Assembly: GCF_900626145.1 (NCBI RefSeq)
Contig: NZ_LR130817.1
Location: 488,335 to 552,334, forward strand
DNA from: Intestinimonas timonensis
GTDB taxonomy: Bacteria > Bacillota > Clostridia > Oscillospirales > Oscillospiraceae
Direction of reading: 5' to 3'
DNA length: 64,000 bases
Program-made: the position numbers and the translations under genes
The notes under the pieces: generated by a model
Told to the model about the DNA's origin: nothing
Database searches by the model: none
Seen by the model: only the letters and a program-made list of their open reading frames with translations
Shown here: in pieces, positions 1-6,741 of the stretch
Position numbering within the stretch: position 1 is the stretch's first letter
Layout of the letters: each line of letters begins with the position of its first letter

Positions 1-1641
1 GAGAAGCCGACACATTTCTTTGATGGCCGCATGGTGCAGATCCATTACCAGCTCTTGAATACTCTTCAGCTTTCGCAAGATGATGTTGACCAGTTGGTAA
101 AACCGTCGTTGGATTATCTGCGCATGATCCAGACAGATCCTGCGGTGCTGCGGTACCATATCAAATATATGGGCGGGGATGAGGAGATCGACAGCGACGG
201 AATTACGACGACGAACGATGTGGTATATCAGATGTTGGGTGTCACAGATAAGTTTTCTCAAACGAAGCTGTACCACAACTTCAAAACCGACGTATCGAAG
301 TCGTTCAAAAAAGAGTTGGCCCGTGGACACATCCTTGTGGAAGGAAACTATTCAACTCTGCTGGGAAACCCCATCGAAATGCTTTACTCTGCGATTGGGC
401 AATTTGATGGTGAGAGTAAAATCGGAGTAGGCAATATTTTTTGCCAACAGTTTGCTTTTAATCAGACTATTCTCGGATCGCGCAGTCCCCATGTGACGAT
501 GGGAAATGTTCTCCTGGCGAGGAATACGGATAACGAGGAGATCCGGCAGTACGTCAATACCACGCGAGAGATCGTGTGTATCAACAGTATCGGCGAGAAT
601 ATTCTTTTCCGGCTATCCGGTGCAGACTTTGACTCTGATACTATGTTGCTGACGAACAACGCCATCCTTATTCGGGCCGCAGAACGGAACTATCACAAGT
701 TCCTCGTTCCGACCAGCATGGTAGACGCTAAGAAAATCGTGCGTCGTTATACCAAATCAGATCAGTCTGATCTGGATATCAAAACATCGGTCAATAAGAT
801 CGGTGAGATCGTAAACCTCTCCCAAGAGCTGAATACGAAGCTGTGGGACGCGCTGAACAGCGGAGCAGATTTTTCCGAGTATGAGGAGCTTTACTGCGAG
901 ATCGCCCAGCTGGACGTTTTGAGCAACATCGAGATTGATAAGGCGAAGCGAGAATATGCCGTAGACAGTGTTGCGGAAATCAAACGGTTGAGAAAAAAAT
1001 ATGAGATACGCGACGATGATGGCCGGCAAGTAAAGCCCAACTTTTTCGGGAAGATCGCCCGCATGAAGGGCTATTATGACAGTGTGGGCAAAAACTATCG
1101 CTTCCACAATACGACGATGGACTTTTTGCAGCACAGCCTGAACTCTTACCGTACAAGCTATGCTTATACGTCGTTCATCCCGTTTTCTGAACTGTTGGTA
1201 AACGACGCTTATCTGCAAAAATCTGTGAGCTATTCACAGGTCGAGCGGATCATGGAGTTTGTCAGAGATATGAGATCTAAGATCCGGGCAGTTTGGGATG
1301 GAACAGACGAAAACCTGGATAACTACGGTAAGGCAATCCTGGTACATGAGATTCGGCAGGAGTATATCAACTATATTAAGTCACTGCGGATCAGTCCTCA
1401 TACTGCATATCGGTTGATGCTCGCCATTGAGGAGCCTCAGAATAAAGATATCTCACGCACCTTGTTTTATACGTTGTTTTCGGCACCTAATCAGTGCTTT
1501 TTGGACTTGATTGAGCAGAGTCGGACACCCATTTCAACGTTGACTGAGGTTTCTGACGGCCTGTGGGACGTGGAAATTTATGGGTTCCATTTCCGTAGAG
1601 AAACGGCGATGTGCCCAAAAACAATGTCCGATAACTGTTGA
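1..1641 (+). CDS. yonO: YonO-like phage RNA polymerase, C-terminal part (5' end outside window)
   Basis: The frame is open from base 1, so the gene begins upstream and only the last 546 residues are seen. The key motif is DFDSD at 625-639, preceded by SGA. This matches the metal-binding DxDxD of double-psi-beta-barrel RNA polymerases (DFDGD in YonO and in cellular beta-prime). A conserved stretch with RSPH and GN lies about 45 residues before it, in the same order as in that superfamily. SPbeta YonO is a single-chain DNA-dependent RNA polymerase of about 900 residues. The neighbours (HU-like, YonK-like and phosphoesterase genes) also match the SPbeta yon block. Inferred role: transcription of phage late genes. 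The Ser in place of the usual Gly inside the motif is a real difference from YonO. An RNA-templated relative of the same fold cannot be excluded from this fragment alone. Confidence 0.72.
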   Translation, partial: EKPTHFFDGRMVQIHYQLLNTLQLSQDDVDQLVKPSLDYLRMIQTDPAVLRYHIKYMGGDEEIDSDGITTTNDVVYQMLGVTDKFSQTKLYHNFKTDVSKSFKKELARGHILVEGNYSTLLGNPIEMLYSAIGQFDGESKIGVGNIFCQQFAFNQTILGSRSPHVTMGNVLLARNTDNEEIRQYVNTTREIVCINSIGENILFRLSGADFDSDTMLLTNNAILIRAAERNYHKFLVPTSMVDAKKIVRRYTKSDQSDLDIKTSVNKIGEIVNLSQELNTKLWDALNSGADFSEYEELYCEIAQLDVLSNIEIDKAKREYAVDSVAEIKRLRKKYEIRDDDGRQVKPNFFGKIARMKGYYDSVGKNYRFHNTTMDFLQHSLNSYRTSYAYTSFIPFSELLVNDAYLQKSVSYSQVERIMEFVRDMRSKIRAVWDGTDENLDNYGKAILVHEIRQEYINYIKSLRISPHTAYRLMLAIEEPQNKDISRTLFYTLFSAPNQCFLDLIEQSRTPISTLTEVSDGLWDVEIYGFHFRRETAMCPKTMSDNC

Positions 1642-1699
1642 ATTTTCACAATTTTATACAGATTTTCGGGTTTGTTGGTCGAATAATTCTAAAACCACG

Positions 1700-1778
1700 T
1701 TGGGAACTCCCATTTGTTGTCGGGAGTTCCCAAGTCCTAAATTTGGTGTAATTTTGAGGGAGTACCCTCAAATTTATT
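1700..1778 (+). terminator. Tandem hairpins after the RNA polymerase gene
   Basis: Two perfect inverted repeats lie in the 154-base gap. The first has a 12 bp stem (1700-1711 with 1722-1733, starting TTGGGAAC). The second has an 8 bp stem (TTTGAGGG, loop AGTA, CCCTCAAA, 1753-1772) followed by TTTATTAG. The second looks like an intrinsic terminator with a weak T-run. The first could be an RNA-processing or attenuation stem. Confidence 0.5.
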
Positions 1779-1795
1779 AGAAAAGGATGGTTCTC

Positions 1796-1993
1796 GTGGT
1801 TCCTATTAACAAGACAGAGAAAGATCTGCTGGTCAAAGCGTTCCCTCCGCATAAGTATCCCCACTACTACTGTTATCCTCGGACGATGAAGCAGGACTCG
1901 AAGAGGGGTCATTATTTCTGCGTCGAATCCCCTGAGCTGCTTGCAAAGCTGAACGAAATTCGTCGTATGAACGTGATCGAGGAGCACAAGTAA
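1796..1993 (+). CDS. Small conserved phage protein, unknown function
   Basis: A 65-residue basic protein. The ATG at 1787 directly abuts the Shine-Dalgarno-like AAAAGG, so the GTG at 1796, eight bases further on, is the better start. The sequence has a KTMKQ-type basic patch (RTMKQDSKRGHYFC) and ends in a charged helix. I do not recognise a family. It ends directly before the YonK-like gene (TAA then ATG), so the two are co-transcribed and probably translationally coupled. Confidence 0.6.
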   Translation: MVPINKTEKDLLVKAFPPHKYPHYYCYPRTMKQDSKRGHYFCVESPELLAKLNEIRRMNVIEEHK

Positions 1994-2185
1994 ATGGCAG
2001 TGCGGGAGCAGCGTGAGGTATATTCTCACGCGACGATCGACTGCTCCGATATGACGCTGACGGAGTATGACGTGAATGGTGCTCGGACTTACGATATCAA
2101 GGAGATCTTGGAGCGTTGGGCCGGCGTACCAAACATTGAAATTGAAATCAGGCAGAGCACGCTTCTGCCAGCAGAAGAGGGGTGA
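1994..2185 (+). CDS. YonK-like protein
   Basis: 63 residues. The segment TYDIKEILERWAGVPNIEIE closely resembles the core of SPbeta YonK (TYDFKEIL, then a short loop and a beta strand with alternating hydrophobics). YonK-family proteins are small and of unknown biochemical role. The ATG at 1994 follows GAGGAG by ten bases. Its stop overlaps the alternative GTG of the next gene. The match is by eye to a remembered family pattern, supported by the neighbouring yon-type genes. Confidence 0.6.
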   Translation: MAVREQREVYSHATIDCSDMTLTEYDVNGARTYDIKEILERWAGVPNIEIEIRQSTLLPAEEG

Positions 2186-2193
2186 AGACATTC

Positions 2194-3426
2194 GTGAATC
2201 CAAAGTATGAACGCAGAGAAGGTGAGGATGCATATGAATATGGTCTTCGCCTAATCGAAATCAAAGTCGAACAGAAGCCCGACGATCTGGACTGGGAAGA
2301 CATCGTTGAAGCAACTGGCATCGAATGCCATCGGGATAGTTTGAGAAAGGCGGCATCTGTAACGCCATACTCCGGCTATGCTGTTGCGCAGTATTTCAAG
2401 AAAAAGTATGCCGCTCAGGGTAATCCCGGCCAGGATGATTATATGGGCGAGCTAAACTGCAAAATTGCGGAGATGCGTAAAGAGGCCAAACGCTTCTATG
2501 ACCAGCGCCGCGAGTTCAATAAGATGGTCGATCGGATGGGTCGTGAGGAAAATCTGGAAGATCGGCTCGTTAAGGCTGCTCAGGATCTGAATGAGTCTTT
2601 GCCGCTATCGGTTAATAAGCCGGACGACTTTTGTATGTTCCTTGGCGATGCTGAGGCTGTTCTTGTGTTTGCCGACTGGCATTACGGTATGGTAACGGAC
2701 AATATCTGGGAGCGGTATGATACTCAGGTATGCCGTTATCGTGTGGAACGGCTGGTTGAGCGAGCAGTTGAGCGTATCAGGCTGAATAAATGCCATAGAC
2801 TTCATGTCGTGTTGTTGGGCGACGCGGCTCATGGTTCAATACACACCAGTGCGCGTGTTGCCTCTGAGGAGCTGACGTGCGACCAGATCATGCAGGTGTC
2901 AGAAATTATGGCACAGGCGATCAGTGTTTTGGCCGATGAGGTTGAGCAGACAGTAGTTCACGCGACCTACGGAAATCATTTGAGAACCGTTCAAAATAAA
3001 AACGACAGCATTCATGCAGATAACATGGAGCGGCTGATCCCTTGGTGGCTTGAACAGCGGCTTCGTGATCGCAGTGATATCGTTTTCCCGGAGTCGGAGT
3101 ATTACGAGTTCTTGTACTTCTCCGTATGCGGGTATAACATTTGTGCCGCCCATGGTGACTTGGACAACGTGAAAAACGCCGGAAAGACGCTGCACACGTT
3201 GTTCGCCAAGAAGTATTCCAGCGATATTGACTATGTGGTGTTGGCCGATAAACACCATAAAGAGGAGTTTGAAGAGCTGGGAATCGAGAGTATGATCGCA
3301 CCCTGCTTGTGCGGTACGGATGATTATGCTAACGGAAAACGGCTCTATTCGACTCCGGCACAGCTGATGATGGTTTTCCGCCCCGGAGTAGGTGCGGATG
3401 CCTGCTATCAGATCAAATTGAATTAA
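2194..3426 (+). CDS. Calcineurin-like metallophosphoesterase (YonJ-position gene)
   Basis: About 410 residues. The N-terminal 130 residues are helical and charged. A metallophosphoesterase core follows with its metal ligands in order: DWH near residue 161, GDAAH near 210, GNH near 262 and AHGD near 320, then ADKHH. These are the usual D-x-H, GD, GNH and late His signatures of two-metal phosphoesterases. The substrate is unknown; nucleic acid or nucleotide is plausible for a phage. GTG 2194, ten bases after GAGGGG, is preferred to GTG 2182, which overlaps the upstream stop. The gene sits between the YonK-like and HU-like genes, as in SPbeta-type phages. Confidence 0.75.
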   Translation: MNPKYERREGEDAYEYGLRLIEIKVEQKPDDLDWEDIVEATGIECHRDSLRKAASVTPYSGYAVAQYFKKKYAAQGNPGQDDYMGELNCKIAEMRKEAKRFYDQRREFNKMVDRMGREENLEDRLVKAAQDLNESLPLSVNKPDDFCMFLGDAEAVLVFADWHYGMVTDNIWERYDTQVCRYRVERLVERAVERIRLNKCHRLHVVLLGDAAHGSIHTSARVASEELTCDQIMQVSEIMAQAISVLADEVEQTVVHATYGNHLRTVQNKNDSIHADNMERLIPWWLEQRLRDRSDIVFPESEYYEFLYFSVCGYNICAAHGDLDNVKNAGKTLHTLFAKKYSSDIDYVVLADKHHKEEFEELGIESMIAPCLCGTDDYANGKRLYSTPAQLMMVFRPGVGADACYQIKLN

Positions 3427-3437
3427 GGAGTGGGACA

Positions 3438-3728
3438 ATGGTTAAGGCCGATATCGTGTCCGCTCTGTGCGAGAAAGGCTACTACAAGAATCAGGCCAAT
3501 GATGTGGTGGACGAAGTGCTCCAAATCATCAGAGACGCGCTGGTTCGCGGGGAGCAGGTACAGCTCAGAGGTTTCGGAACCTTTGAGGTGAAAACCAGAA
3601 AAGGCCGCAATAGCAAAAACATCTCCACCGGGGAGATGCGGGTATCGAGCGATAGCAAGGTACCCACGTTCCGAGCCAGTAACAGCCTGAAAGAGGATGT
3701 TCGCGCCGGTACAGACTCGCAGCAGTGA
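3438..3728 (+). CDS. HU/IHF-family DNA-bending protein
   Basis: 96 residues, the normal length of HU. The flexible arm and core show GFGTFEVKTRKGRNS, then ISTGE, KVPTFRASNSLK, which line up with the HU signature (GFGTF, R-G-R-N, TGE, P-x-F-x). It acts as a dimer that bends and compacts DNA. SPbeta also carries an HU-like gene (yonN) beside its RNA polymerase. AAGGAG lies eight bases before the ATG. It is the last gene before the RNA array promoter. Confidence 0.9.
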   Translation: MVKADIVSALCEKGYYKNQANDVVDEVLQIIRDALVRGEQVQLRGFGTFEVKTRKGRNSKNISTGEMRVSSDSKVPTFRASNSLKEDVRAGTDSQQ

Positions 3729-3746
3729 CACAAAAAATATAAAATA

Positions 3747-3814
3747 ATTTTCTTTGTAGCTATTGACATCCAGAAATGCCTATGGTATCATATGACCATA
3801 GCAACAAAGAAAAT
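3747..3814. promoter_or_regulatory. Inverted operator-like repeat flanking the RNA-array promoter
   Basis: The left arm (3747-3763) and right arm (3798-3814, ATAGCAACAAAGAAAAT) are reverse complements at 16 of 17 positions. They bracket the -35 and -10 boxes, so one arm touches the -35 and the other lies at the expected start of transcription. Copies of the right arm recur in intergenic sites at 22941, 37074 and 39175. This geometry suits binding by a dimeric regulator; the protein is not identified here. Confidence 0.6.
3763..3791 (+). promoter_or_regulatory. Sigma-A promoter of the tRNA/tmRNA array
   Basis: TTGACA at 3763-3768, a spacer of exactly 17 bases, then TATCAT at 3786-3791. The first tRNA begins 65 bases downstream and no other promoter as good is seen before 8500. 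It probably drives the whole RNA array with the host polymerase rather than the phage enzyme. Confidence 0.75.
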
Positions 3815-3855
3815 CAATGAAAACAGCGCCGCCCCTTATTAGGGGGCGGACATAT

Positions 3856-3931
3856 GGGGCCATAGCTCAGCTGGGAGAGCGCCTGCCTTGCAAGCAGGGG
3901 GTCGGGAGTTCGATCCTCCCTGGTTCCACCA
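3856..3931 (+). tRNA. tRNA-Ala (TGC)
   Basis: Cloverleaf complete: acceptor GGGGCCA/TGGTTCC, D-stem GCTC/GAGC, anticodon loop CTTGCAA, T-loop TTCGATC, encoded CCA. First tRNA of the array. Confidence 0.95.
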
Positions 3932-4040
3932 CTATGCTGTATTGGCTAAGTTGGCGTTTGTGCGGTTCAGCTCATTACTTTTACTGCTATCTCAGCCAAA
4001 AGCCTATCGGCTGCAGACGAGGTTTTTCGGACGTACAGCT

Positions 4041-4066
4041 ATTACGGCAGATGCGTCTGCCGTAAT
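4041..4066 (+). other. Perfect hairpin between tRNA-Ala and tRNA-Ile
   Basis: Stem ATTACGGCAG with CTGCCGTAAT around the loop ATGCGT. It ends two bases before tRNA-Ile. There is no T-run, so processing or spacing is more likely than termination. Confidence 0.5.
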
Positions 4067-4068
4067 AT

Positions 4069-4144
4069 CGGGATATAGCTCAGTTGGTAGAGCACACGAT
4101 TGATAATCGTGAGGTCAAAAGTTCGATCCTTTTTGTCCCGACCA
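4069..4144 (+). tRNA. tRNA-Ile (GAT)
   Basis: Acceptor CGGGATA/TGTCCCG, anticodon loop TTGATAA, T-loop TTCGATC, encoded CCA. Confidence 0.93.
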
Positions 4145-4348
4145 GTCCCATTCGCCACAGGAATGGTATTTTGACCGAATGCCGATGACAAGGCGGGAGA
4201 TACGGCTGTGGCACATATCTTTCTCTATGAACTGCAAGACTTCCCCTTCCGCACGCCGATAAGATTCGCCGTCTGGAATATGCAGGGATTGGGGAACGTG
4301 GTCGGGCAGCGCCTACGCCCGAACCGGTACACCTTGACAATTTCATAT

Positions 4349-4777
4349 GGGGCCGTAATGGGTTCGACGGGGTTCTGAGAGAGTAAGACTCGCAGGTAGA
4401 AGACCGCCTCAAGGCTTAAACAAAAATGAAATGACAACGATACGACTGTTGTAATGATCCATCCCGCTTTTTCCGCTGCTCTTGCAGCAAAGGGAATTGC
4501 CGCCTGATGACGGCTGGATTCCAAAACGATGTACCCACTGACCGGGTAAACATCTGAGGTCGAAGATTCGGTCAGAGTATTGCAGTTTTCCTTGTCACTG
4601 TGAAAAGAAACAAGGTGGTGGAGGTGCATCTAACCGGTGTGCCCTGGGCGCGGAGTGACAACTGCTGATCCGCCCGTCTCAGTTTGAGGCGAATTGATAA
4701 AGTGTTGTCTATTGCGTAAGACTGTTTTATTCATGTAGGGATTTCGGACAGGGGTTCGATTCCCCTCGGCTCCACCA
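4349..4777 (+). ncRNA. ssrA: Transfer-messenger RNA (tmRNA) encoded by the phage
   Basis: The 5' end GGGGCCGTAATGGGTTCGAC is the hallmark start of tmRNA. The 3' end has a canonical T-arm (GGGGTTCGATTCCCC) and CGGCTCCACCA, whose last seven stem bases pair with GGGGCCG. Length is 429 bases, a little long for the family. The tRNA-like domain would be charged with alanine and rescue stalled ribosomes. A tag frame ending LAAKGIAA-stop (TGA at 4505-4507) fits a hydrophobic Ala-Ala degradation tag. Its most upstream possible codon after a stop is AAT at 4430, which would give about 25 residues (NDNDTTVVMI at the start). A short alternative frame ending TTG-TAA at 4452 is less tag-like. The resume codon cannot be fixed from sequence alone. 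It lies inside the phage array, so it is a phage copy rather than the host gene. Confidence 0.92.
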
Positions 4778-4782
4778 TATAT

Positions 4783-4857
4783 AGAGGATGTAGTGATAAC
4801 GGTAGCACGCCTGCCCAGGGAGCAGGAAGAACGGTTCGAGTCCGGCATCTTCTACCA
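4783..4857 (+). tRNA. tRNA-Pro (AGG), atypical anticodon loop
   Basis: Acceptor AGAGGAT/ATCTTCT, short D-stem GTG/CAC, anticodon stem CCTGC/GCAGG, T-loop TTCGAGT, encoded CCA. The loop is CCAGGGA, giving anticodon AGG and a C where U33 is nearly universal. The D-arm looks like that of Gly tRNAs, so identity is less sure than the fold. Confidence 0.7.
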
Positions 4858-4860
4858 TTT

Positions 4861-5044
4861 TTGGGGCACGTACAGCAACTTTCAAAAACTTTTTATGGGA
4901 AAAAGAACAACCGTGTTCCGTATTTTGAGACGCTAACAGCAATTTTGAAAACAATTCTACTTGAAATAGAAAAATCATCGCCTTTAACTAAGCATATGCC
5001 GAACAAATGTGGTGTCGTTAAGAATGCGTCTCGTAGATCTATAT
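4861..5044 (+). other. Spacer in RNA array without recognised gene
   Basis: 184 bases, A/T-rich, with an imperfect repeat of ACAGCAAnTTTnnAAAAC about 80 bases apart. A TTG-started frame runs through it but continues into tRNA-Asn, so a protein is unlikely. I see nothing else certain. Confidence 0.3.
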
Positions 5045-5120
5045 TGGCCCGTAGCTCAGATGGTAGAGCGTCTGACTGTTAATCAGATGGTCGCAGGTTC
5101 GAGTCCTGCCGGGTCAGCCA
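5045..5120 (+). tRNA. tRNA-Asn (GTT)
   Basis: Acceptor TGGCCCG/CGGGTCA, anticodon loop CTGTTAA, T-loop TTCGAGT, encoded CCA. Confidence 0.94.
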
Positions 5121-5123
5121 TAT

Positions 5124-5198
5124 TGCGGGGTGTAGCAGTGGTAGCTTACCAGCCTCATAAGCTGGTGGTCGCAGGTTCGAGTCCTGCCCCCGCAACCA
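5124..5198 (+). tRNA. tRNA-Met (CAT), initiator-like body
   Basis: Acceptor TGCGGGG/CCCCGCA, anticodon loop CTCATAA, CCA encoded. The acceptor and T-arm resemble Firmicute initiator tRNA, but base 1 pairs with 72 (T:A) and the anticodon stem lacks the GGG/CCC pairs of initiators. It may be an elongator derived from it, or an Ile tRNA modified at C34. Confidence 0.85.
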
Positions 5199-5361
5199 TG
5201 CCCGTCCCACGAACAGAGCGGAGACTGTAAACTGAATGGGAAATAGAAACCTTCACATCTGGCAGTGATGACTTTTACAAGGTTTTGGGAGTAAAACCGG
5301 CGCAATCCGGCAGGCGAAGTACGAGCCGGCACCATGGCTTACGGTGTGAGTAAGCCGATCT
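5199..5361 (+). other. Structured spacer with GAAGTAC-loop hairpin
   Basis: 163 bases with several stems: GGTTTT/AAAACC (5281-5296), a GGC/GCC stem closed around loop GAAGTACGA (5313-5327), GGCTTAC/GTAAGCC (5336-5356), and a CCGGC pairing. The segment reaches CCGGCACCA, like a tRNA 3' end, but no cloverleaf forms. A related hairpin occurs in the next long spacer. Confidence 0.4.
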
Positions 5362-5437
5362 GTCCGGTTAGCTCAGCTGGGAGAGCATTTGCCCTACAAG
5401 CAAAGGGTCGGCGGTTCGATCCCGTCACTGGACACCA
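5362..5437 (+). tRNA. tRNA-Val (TAC)
   Basis: Acceptor GTCCGGT/ACTGGAC, anticodon loop CCTACAA, T-loop TTCGATC, encoded CCA. Confidence 0.94.
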
Positions 5438-5440
5438 TAT

Positions 5441-5515
5441 GCGGGTGTAGCACAACGGCCAGGGCACCGGCCTTCCAAGCCGGGGATGCGGGTTCGATCC
5501 CCGTCACTCGCTCCA
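5441..5515 (+). tRNA. tRNA-Gly (TCC)
   Basis: Acceptor GCGGGTG/CACTCGC, anticodon loop CTTCCAA, T-loop TTCGATC, encoded CCA. Confidence 0.94.
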
Positions 5516-5518
5516 TAT

Positions 5519-5605
5519 GCCGGAGTGGTGGAATCGGCAGACGCGGAGGACTCAAAATCCTCTGGTAGCGATACCGTGTGGGTTCAAGTCCCACCTTCGG
5601 CACCA
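5519..5605 (+). tRNA. tRNA-Leu (CAA)
   Basis: Class II tRNA with a long variable arm. Acceptor GCCGGAG/CTTCGGC, D-arm of Leu type (GTGGAATCGGCAGACGC), anticodon loop CTCAAAA, CCA encoded. Confidence 0.94.
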
Positions 5606-5739
5606 AGGCGTATCTGCATTAAATCACAGCCCCGCACCATTTTTTTCGGTTTTGATGGTCGCTCGACCCAGTGCCAGCACTGGGATGAGAGGGTTGCAAT
5701 CACGAAGTACAAGTGATGTGAGCCACGCAAACCGTATAT
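5606..5739 (+). other. Structured spacer with second GAAGTAC-loop hairpin
   Basis: Contains a strong stem CCCAGTGC/GCACTGGG (5668-5685) and the hairpin ATCAC, loop GAAGTACAA, GTGAT (5699-5717). The loop is nearly identical to the one at 5316-5324, although the stems differ. That pattern suggests a conserved RNA structure rather than drift. No cloverleaf is seen. Confidence 0.4.
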
Positions 5740-5816
5740 GGCAGTATGACTGGAGATGGCTCCAGCACGACCTCATACGTCGTAAGACGCAGGTTCGAGT
5801 CCTGCTACTGCCACCA
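5740..5816 (+). tRNA. tRNA-Met or Ile2 (CAT)
   Basis: Acceptor GGCAGTA/TACTGCC, anticodon stem ACGAC/GTCGT with loop CTCATAC, T-loop TTCGAGT, encoded CCA. The D-arm is unusual, with a possible six-pair CTGGAG/CTCCAG stem. It is the second CAT anticodon of the array; one of the two may be the lysidine-modified Ile tRNA reading ATA. Confidence 0.82.
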
Positions 5817-5920
5817 CAGCTCTCCCATTTTGGGCGAAACGATATTATAAATAGCGGTGGCCTTATGAGTGGGGCGTTAATCAATGGGGCTGACATCCAT
5901 TACCGCTGAAGTCAGCTTAT

Positions 5921-5994
5921 GATACCGTAGCCAAGTGGCAAGGCTCTGGGCTGCAACCCCAGGATCATAGGTTCAAATCCTATCGGTATCTCCA
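5921..5994 (+). tRNA. tRNA-Cys (GCA)
   Basis: Acceptor GATACCG/CGGTATC, anticodon loop CTGCAAC, T-loop TTCAAAT, encoded CCA. Confidence 0.93.
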
Positions 5995-5997
5995 TAT

Positions 5998-6072
5998 AGG
6001 GGTGTAGCCAAGTGGTAAGGCAAGGGACTTTGACTCCTTCACTCGCTGGTTCGAGTCCAGCCATCCCTGCCA
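5998..6072 (+). tRNA. tRNA-Gln (TTG)
   Basis: Acceptor AGGGGTG/CATCCCT, anticodon loop CTTTGAC, T-loop TTCGAGT, encoded CCA. Confidence 0.92.
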
Positions 6073-6076
6073 AAAA

Positions 6077-6277
6077 AATACGGTGGCGGAATAAGTAGAC
6101 GCTAAAGTGTGGCTTCTTATAGGTTGGTTGGTGAACGGATAATGTAAACCGTAAAAAAGTAACTCCGAGTCAGCTGCGATTGATCGCCAGTTCTACGCAA
6201 CATGAAAGGCCGAGGGTAATCACGAAGGAATAACCTAAAACTCCAACTATGTAAGGTGTAAATCCTTACCCGTATTA
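6077..6277 (+). ncRNA. tRNA-like RNA with Leu-type D-arm and about 130-base insert
   Basis: The ends pair perfectly (AATACGG at 6077-6083 with CCGTATT at 6270-6276). The D-arm GCGGAATAAGTAGACGC is typical of Leu tRNAs. The T-arm is GTAAGG, loop TGTAAAT, CCTTAC, so the usual TTCRA is lost. No CCA is encoded. The anticodon arm is poor. A long insert between 6115 and 6250 contains its own stems (ACGG/CCGT, GCGAT/ATCGC, GGTT/AACC) and is closed by ATAG-TTGG with CCAA-CTAT. Possibilities: a decayed class II tRNA, an interrupted tRNA, or a separate tRNA-mimic RNA. No group I or group II core motif was recognised. Confidence 0.5.
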
Positions 6278-6282
6278 TATAT

Positions 6283-6359
6283 GCTCCCATCCTCTAACTG
6301 GAATAGGAGGCCGGCCTCTCAAGTCGGCAATACGAGTTCGAGTCTCGTTGGGAGTACCA
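6283..6359 (+). tRNA. tRNA-Glu (CTC)
   Basis: Acceptor GCTCCCA/TGGGAGT, D-stem CTC/GAG, anticodon stem CCGGC/GTCGG with loop CTCTCAA, T-loop TTCGAGT, encoded CCA. The CTC anticodon reads GAG only. Confidence 0.9.
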
Positions 6360-6488
6360 GAGGTGGATCTGTGAAGGGGCTTGTGCGCACAAGTTGTTAT
6401 AACAGAAAGAGCAGTCTCATGAACTGCTTGCCGCAATAAGGCTTCCAACTGGAAGCGCCTTGCCATAATTTATAAAGCAGGTGCAATC
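6360..6488 (+). other. Structured spacer before a small gene
   Basis: Contains the palindrome CTTGTGCGCACAAG (6380-6393), the hairpin GCAGT, loop CTCATGA, ACTGC (6411-6427), and a stem AAGGCTTCC/GGAAGCGCCTT (6439-6464). The middle hairpin looks like an anticodon arm, but no complete tRNA can be folded around it. The ribosome site of the next gene lies at its end. Confidence 0.35.
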
Positions 6489-6731
6489 ATGCCGAAGAAA
6501 GATTCGGGCGTAACGAAAGAAAAAACATCAAAAATCGTTAAAAAGATTTCCGCCTCTGAGTGCGGTACCGGTGTGCTGTGTACAACGAGGTCGGGCAAGC
6601 AGTACCAGATCAGCCAAAATCCAGAAAAGAAGAAGCATACGCTATGGCGTATTGTGGATGGCGGATATGAGAAAATTGCGACTGAGGATTCGCCCTATGA
6701 TCTATACCCTTTAATTGATTGGGACAAATAA
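6489..6731 (+). CDS. Small protein gene inside the tRNA array
   Basis: 80 residues. The Lys-rich N-terminal 25 residues are followed by a compact beta-type domain (GTGVLCTTRSGKQYQISQN, later KKKHTLWRI). No family recognised. The leader GCAGGTGCAATC before the ATG gives a modest ribosome site. It sits between tRNA-Glu and tRNA-Leu in the same direction, so it is probably read from the same transcript as the tRNAs. The basic N-terminus would allow RNA or ribosome binding, but that is a guess. Confidence 0.6.
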   Translation: MPKKDSGVTKEKTSKIVKKISASECGTGVLCTTRSGKQYQISQNPEKKKHTLWRIVDGGYEKIATEDSPYDLYPLIDWDK

Positions 6732-6741
6732 ATCCAAATAT

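Noticed and set aside
4334-4362. TTGACA upstream of the tmRNA as its own promoter
   Set aside because: The -10 would fall inside the mature tmRNA 5' end and does not match well.
4861-5082. 73-codon frame between tRNA-Pro and tRNA-Asn
   Set aside because: TTG start without ribosome site and runs into the Asn tRNA, so a real protein is unlikely.
6411-6427. Anticodon-like arm GCAGT-CTCATGA-ACTGC
   Set aside because: No acceptor, D or T arms can be folded around it, so it is not counted as a tRNA.
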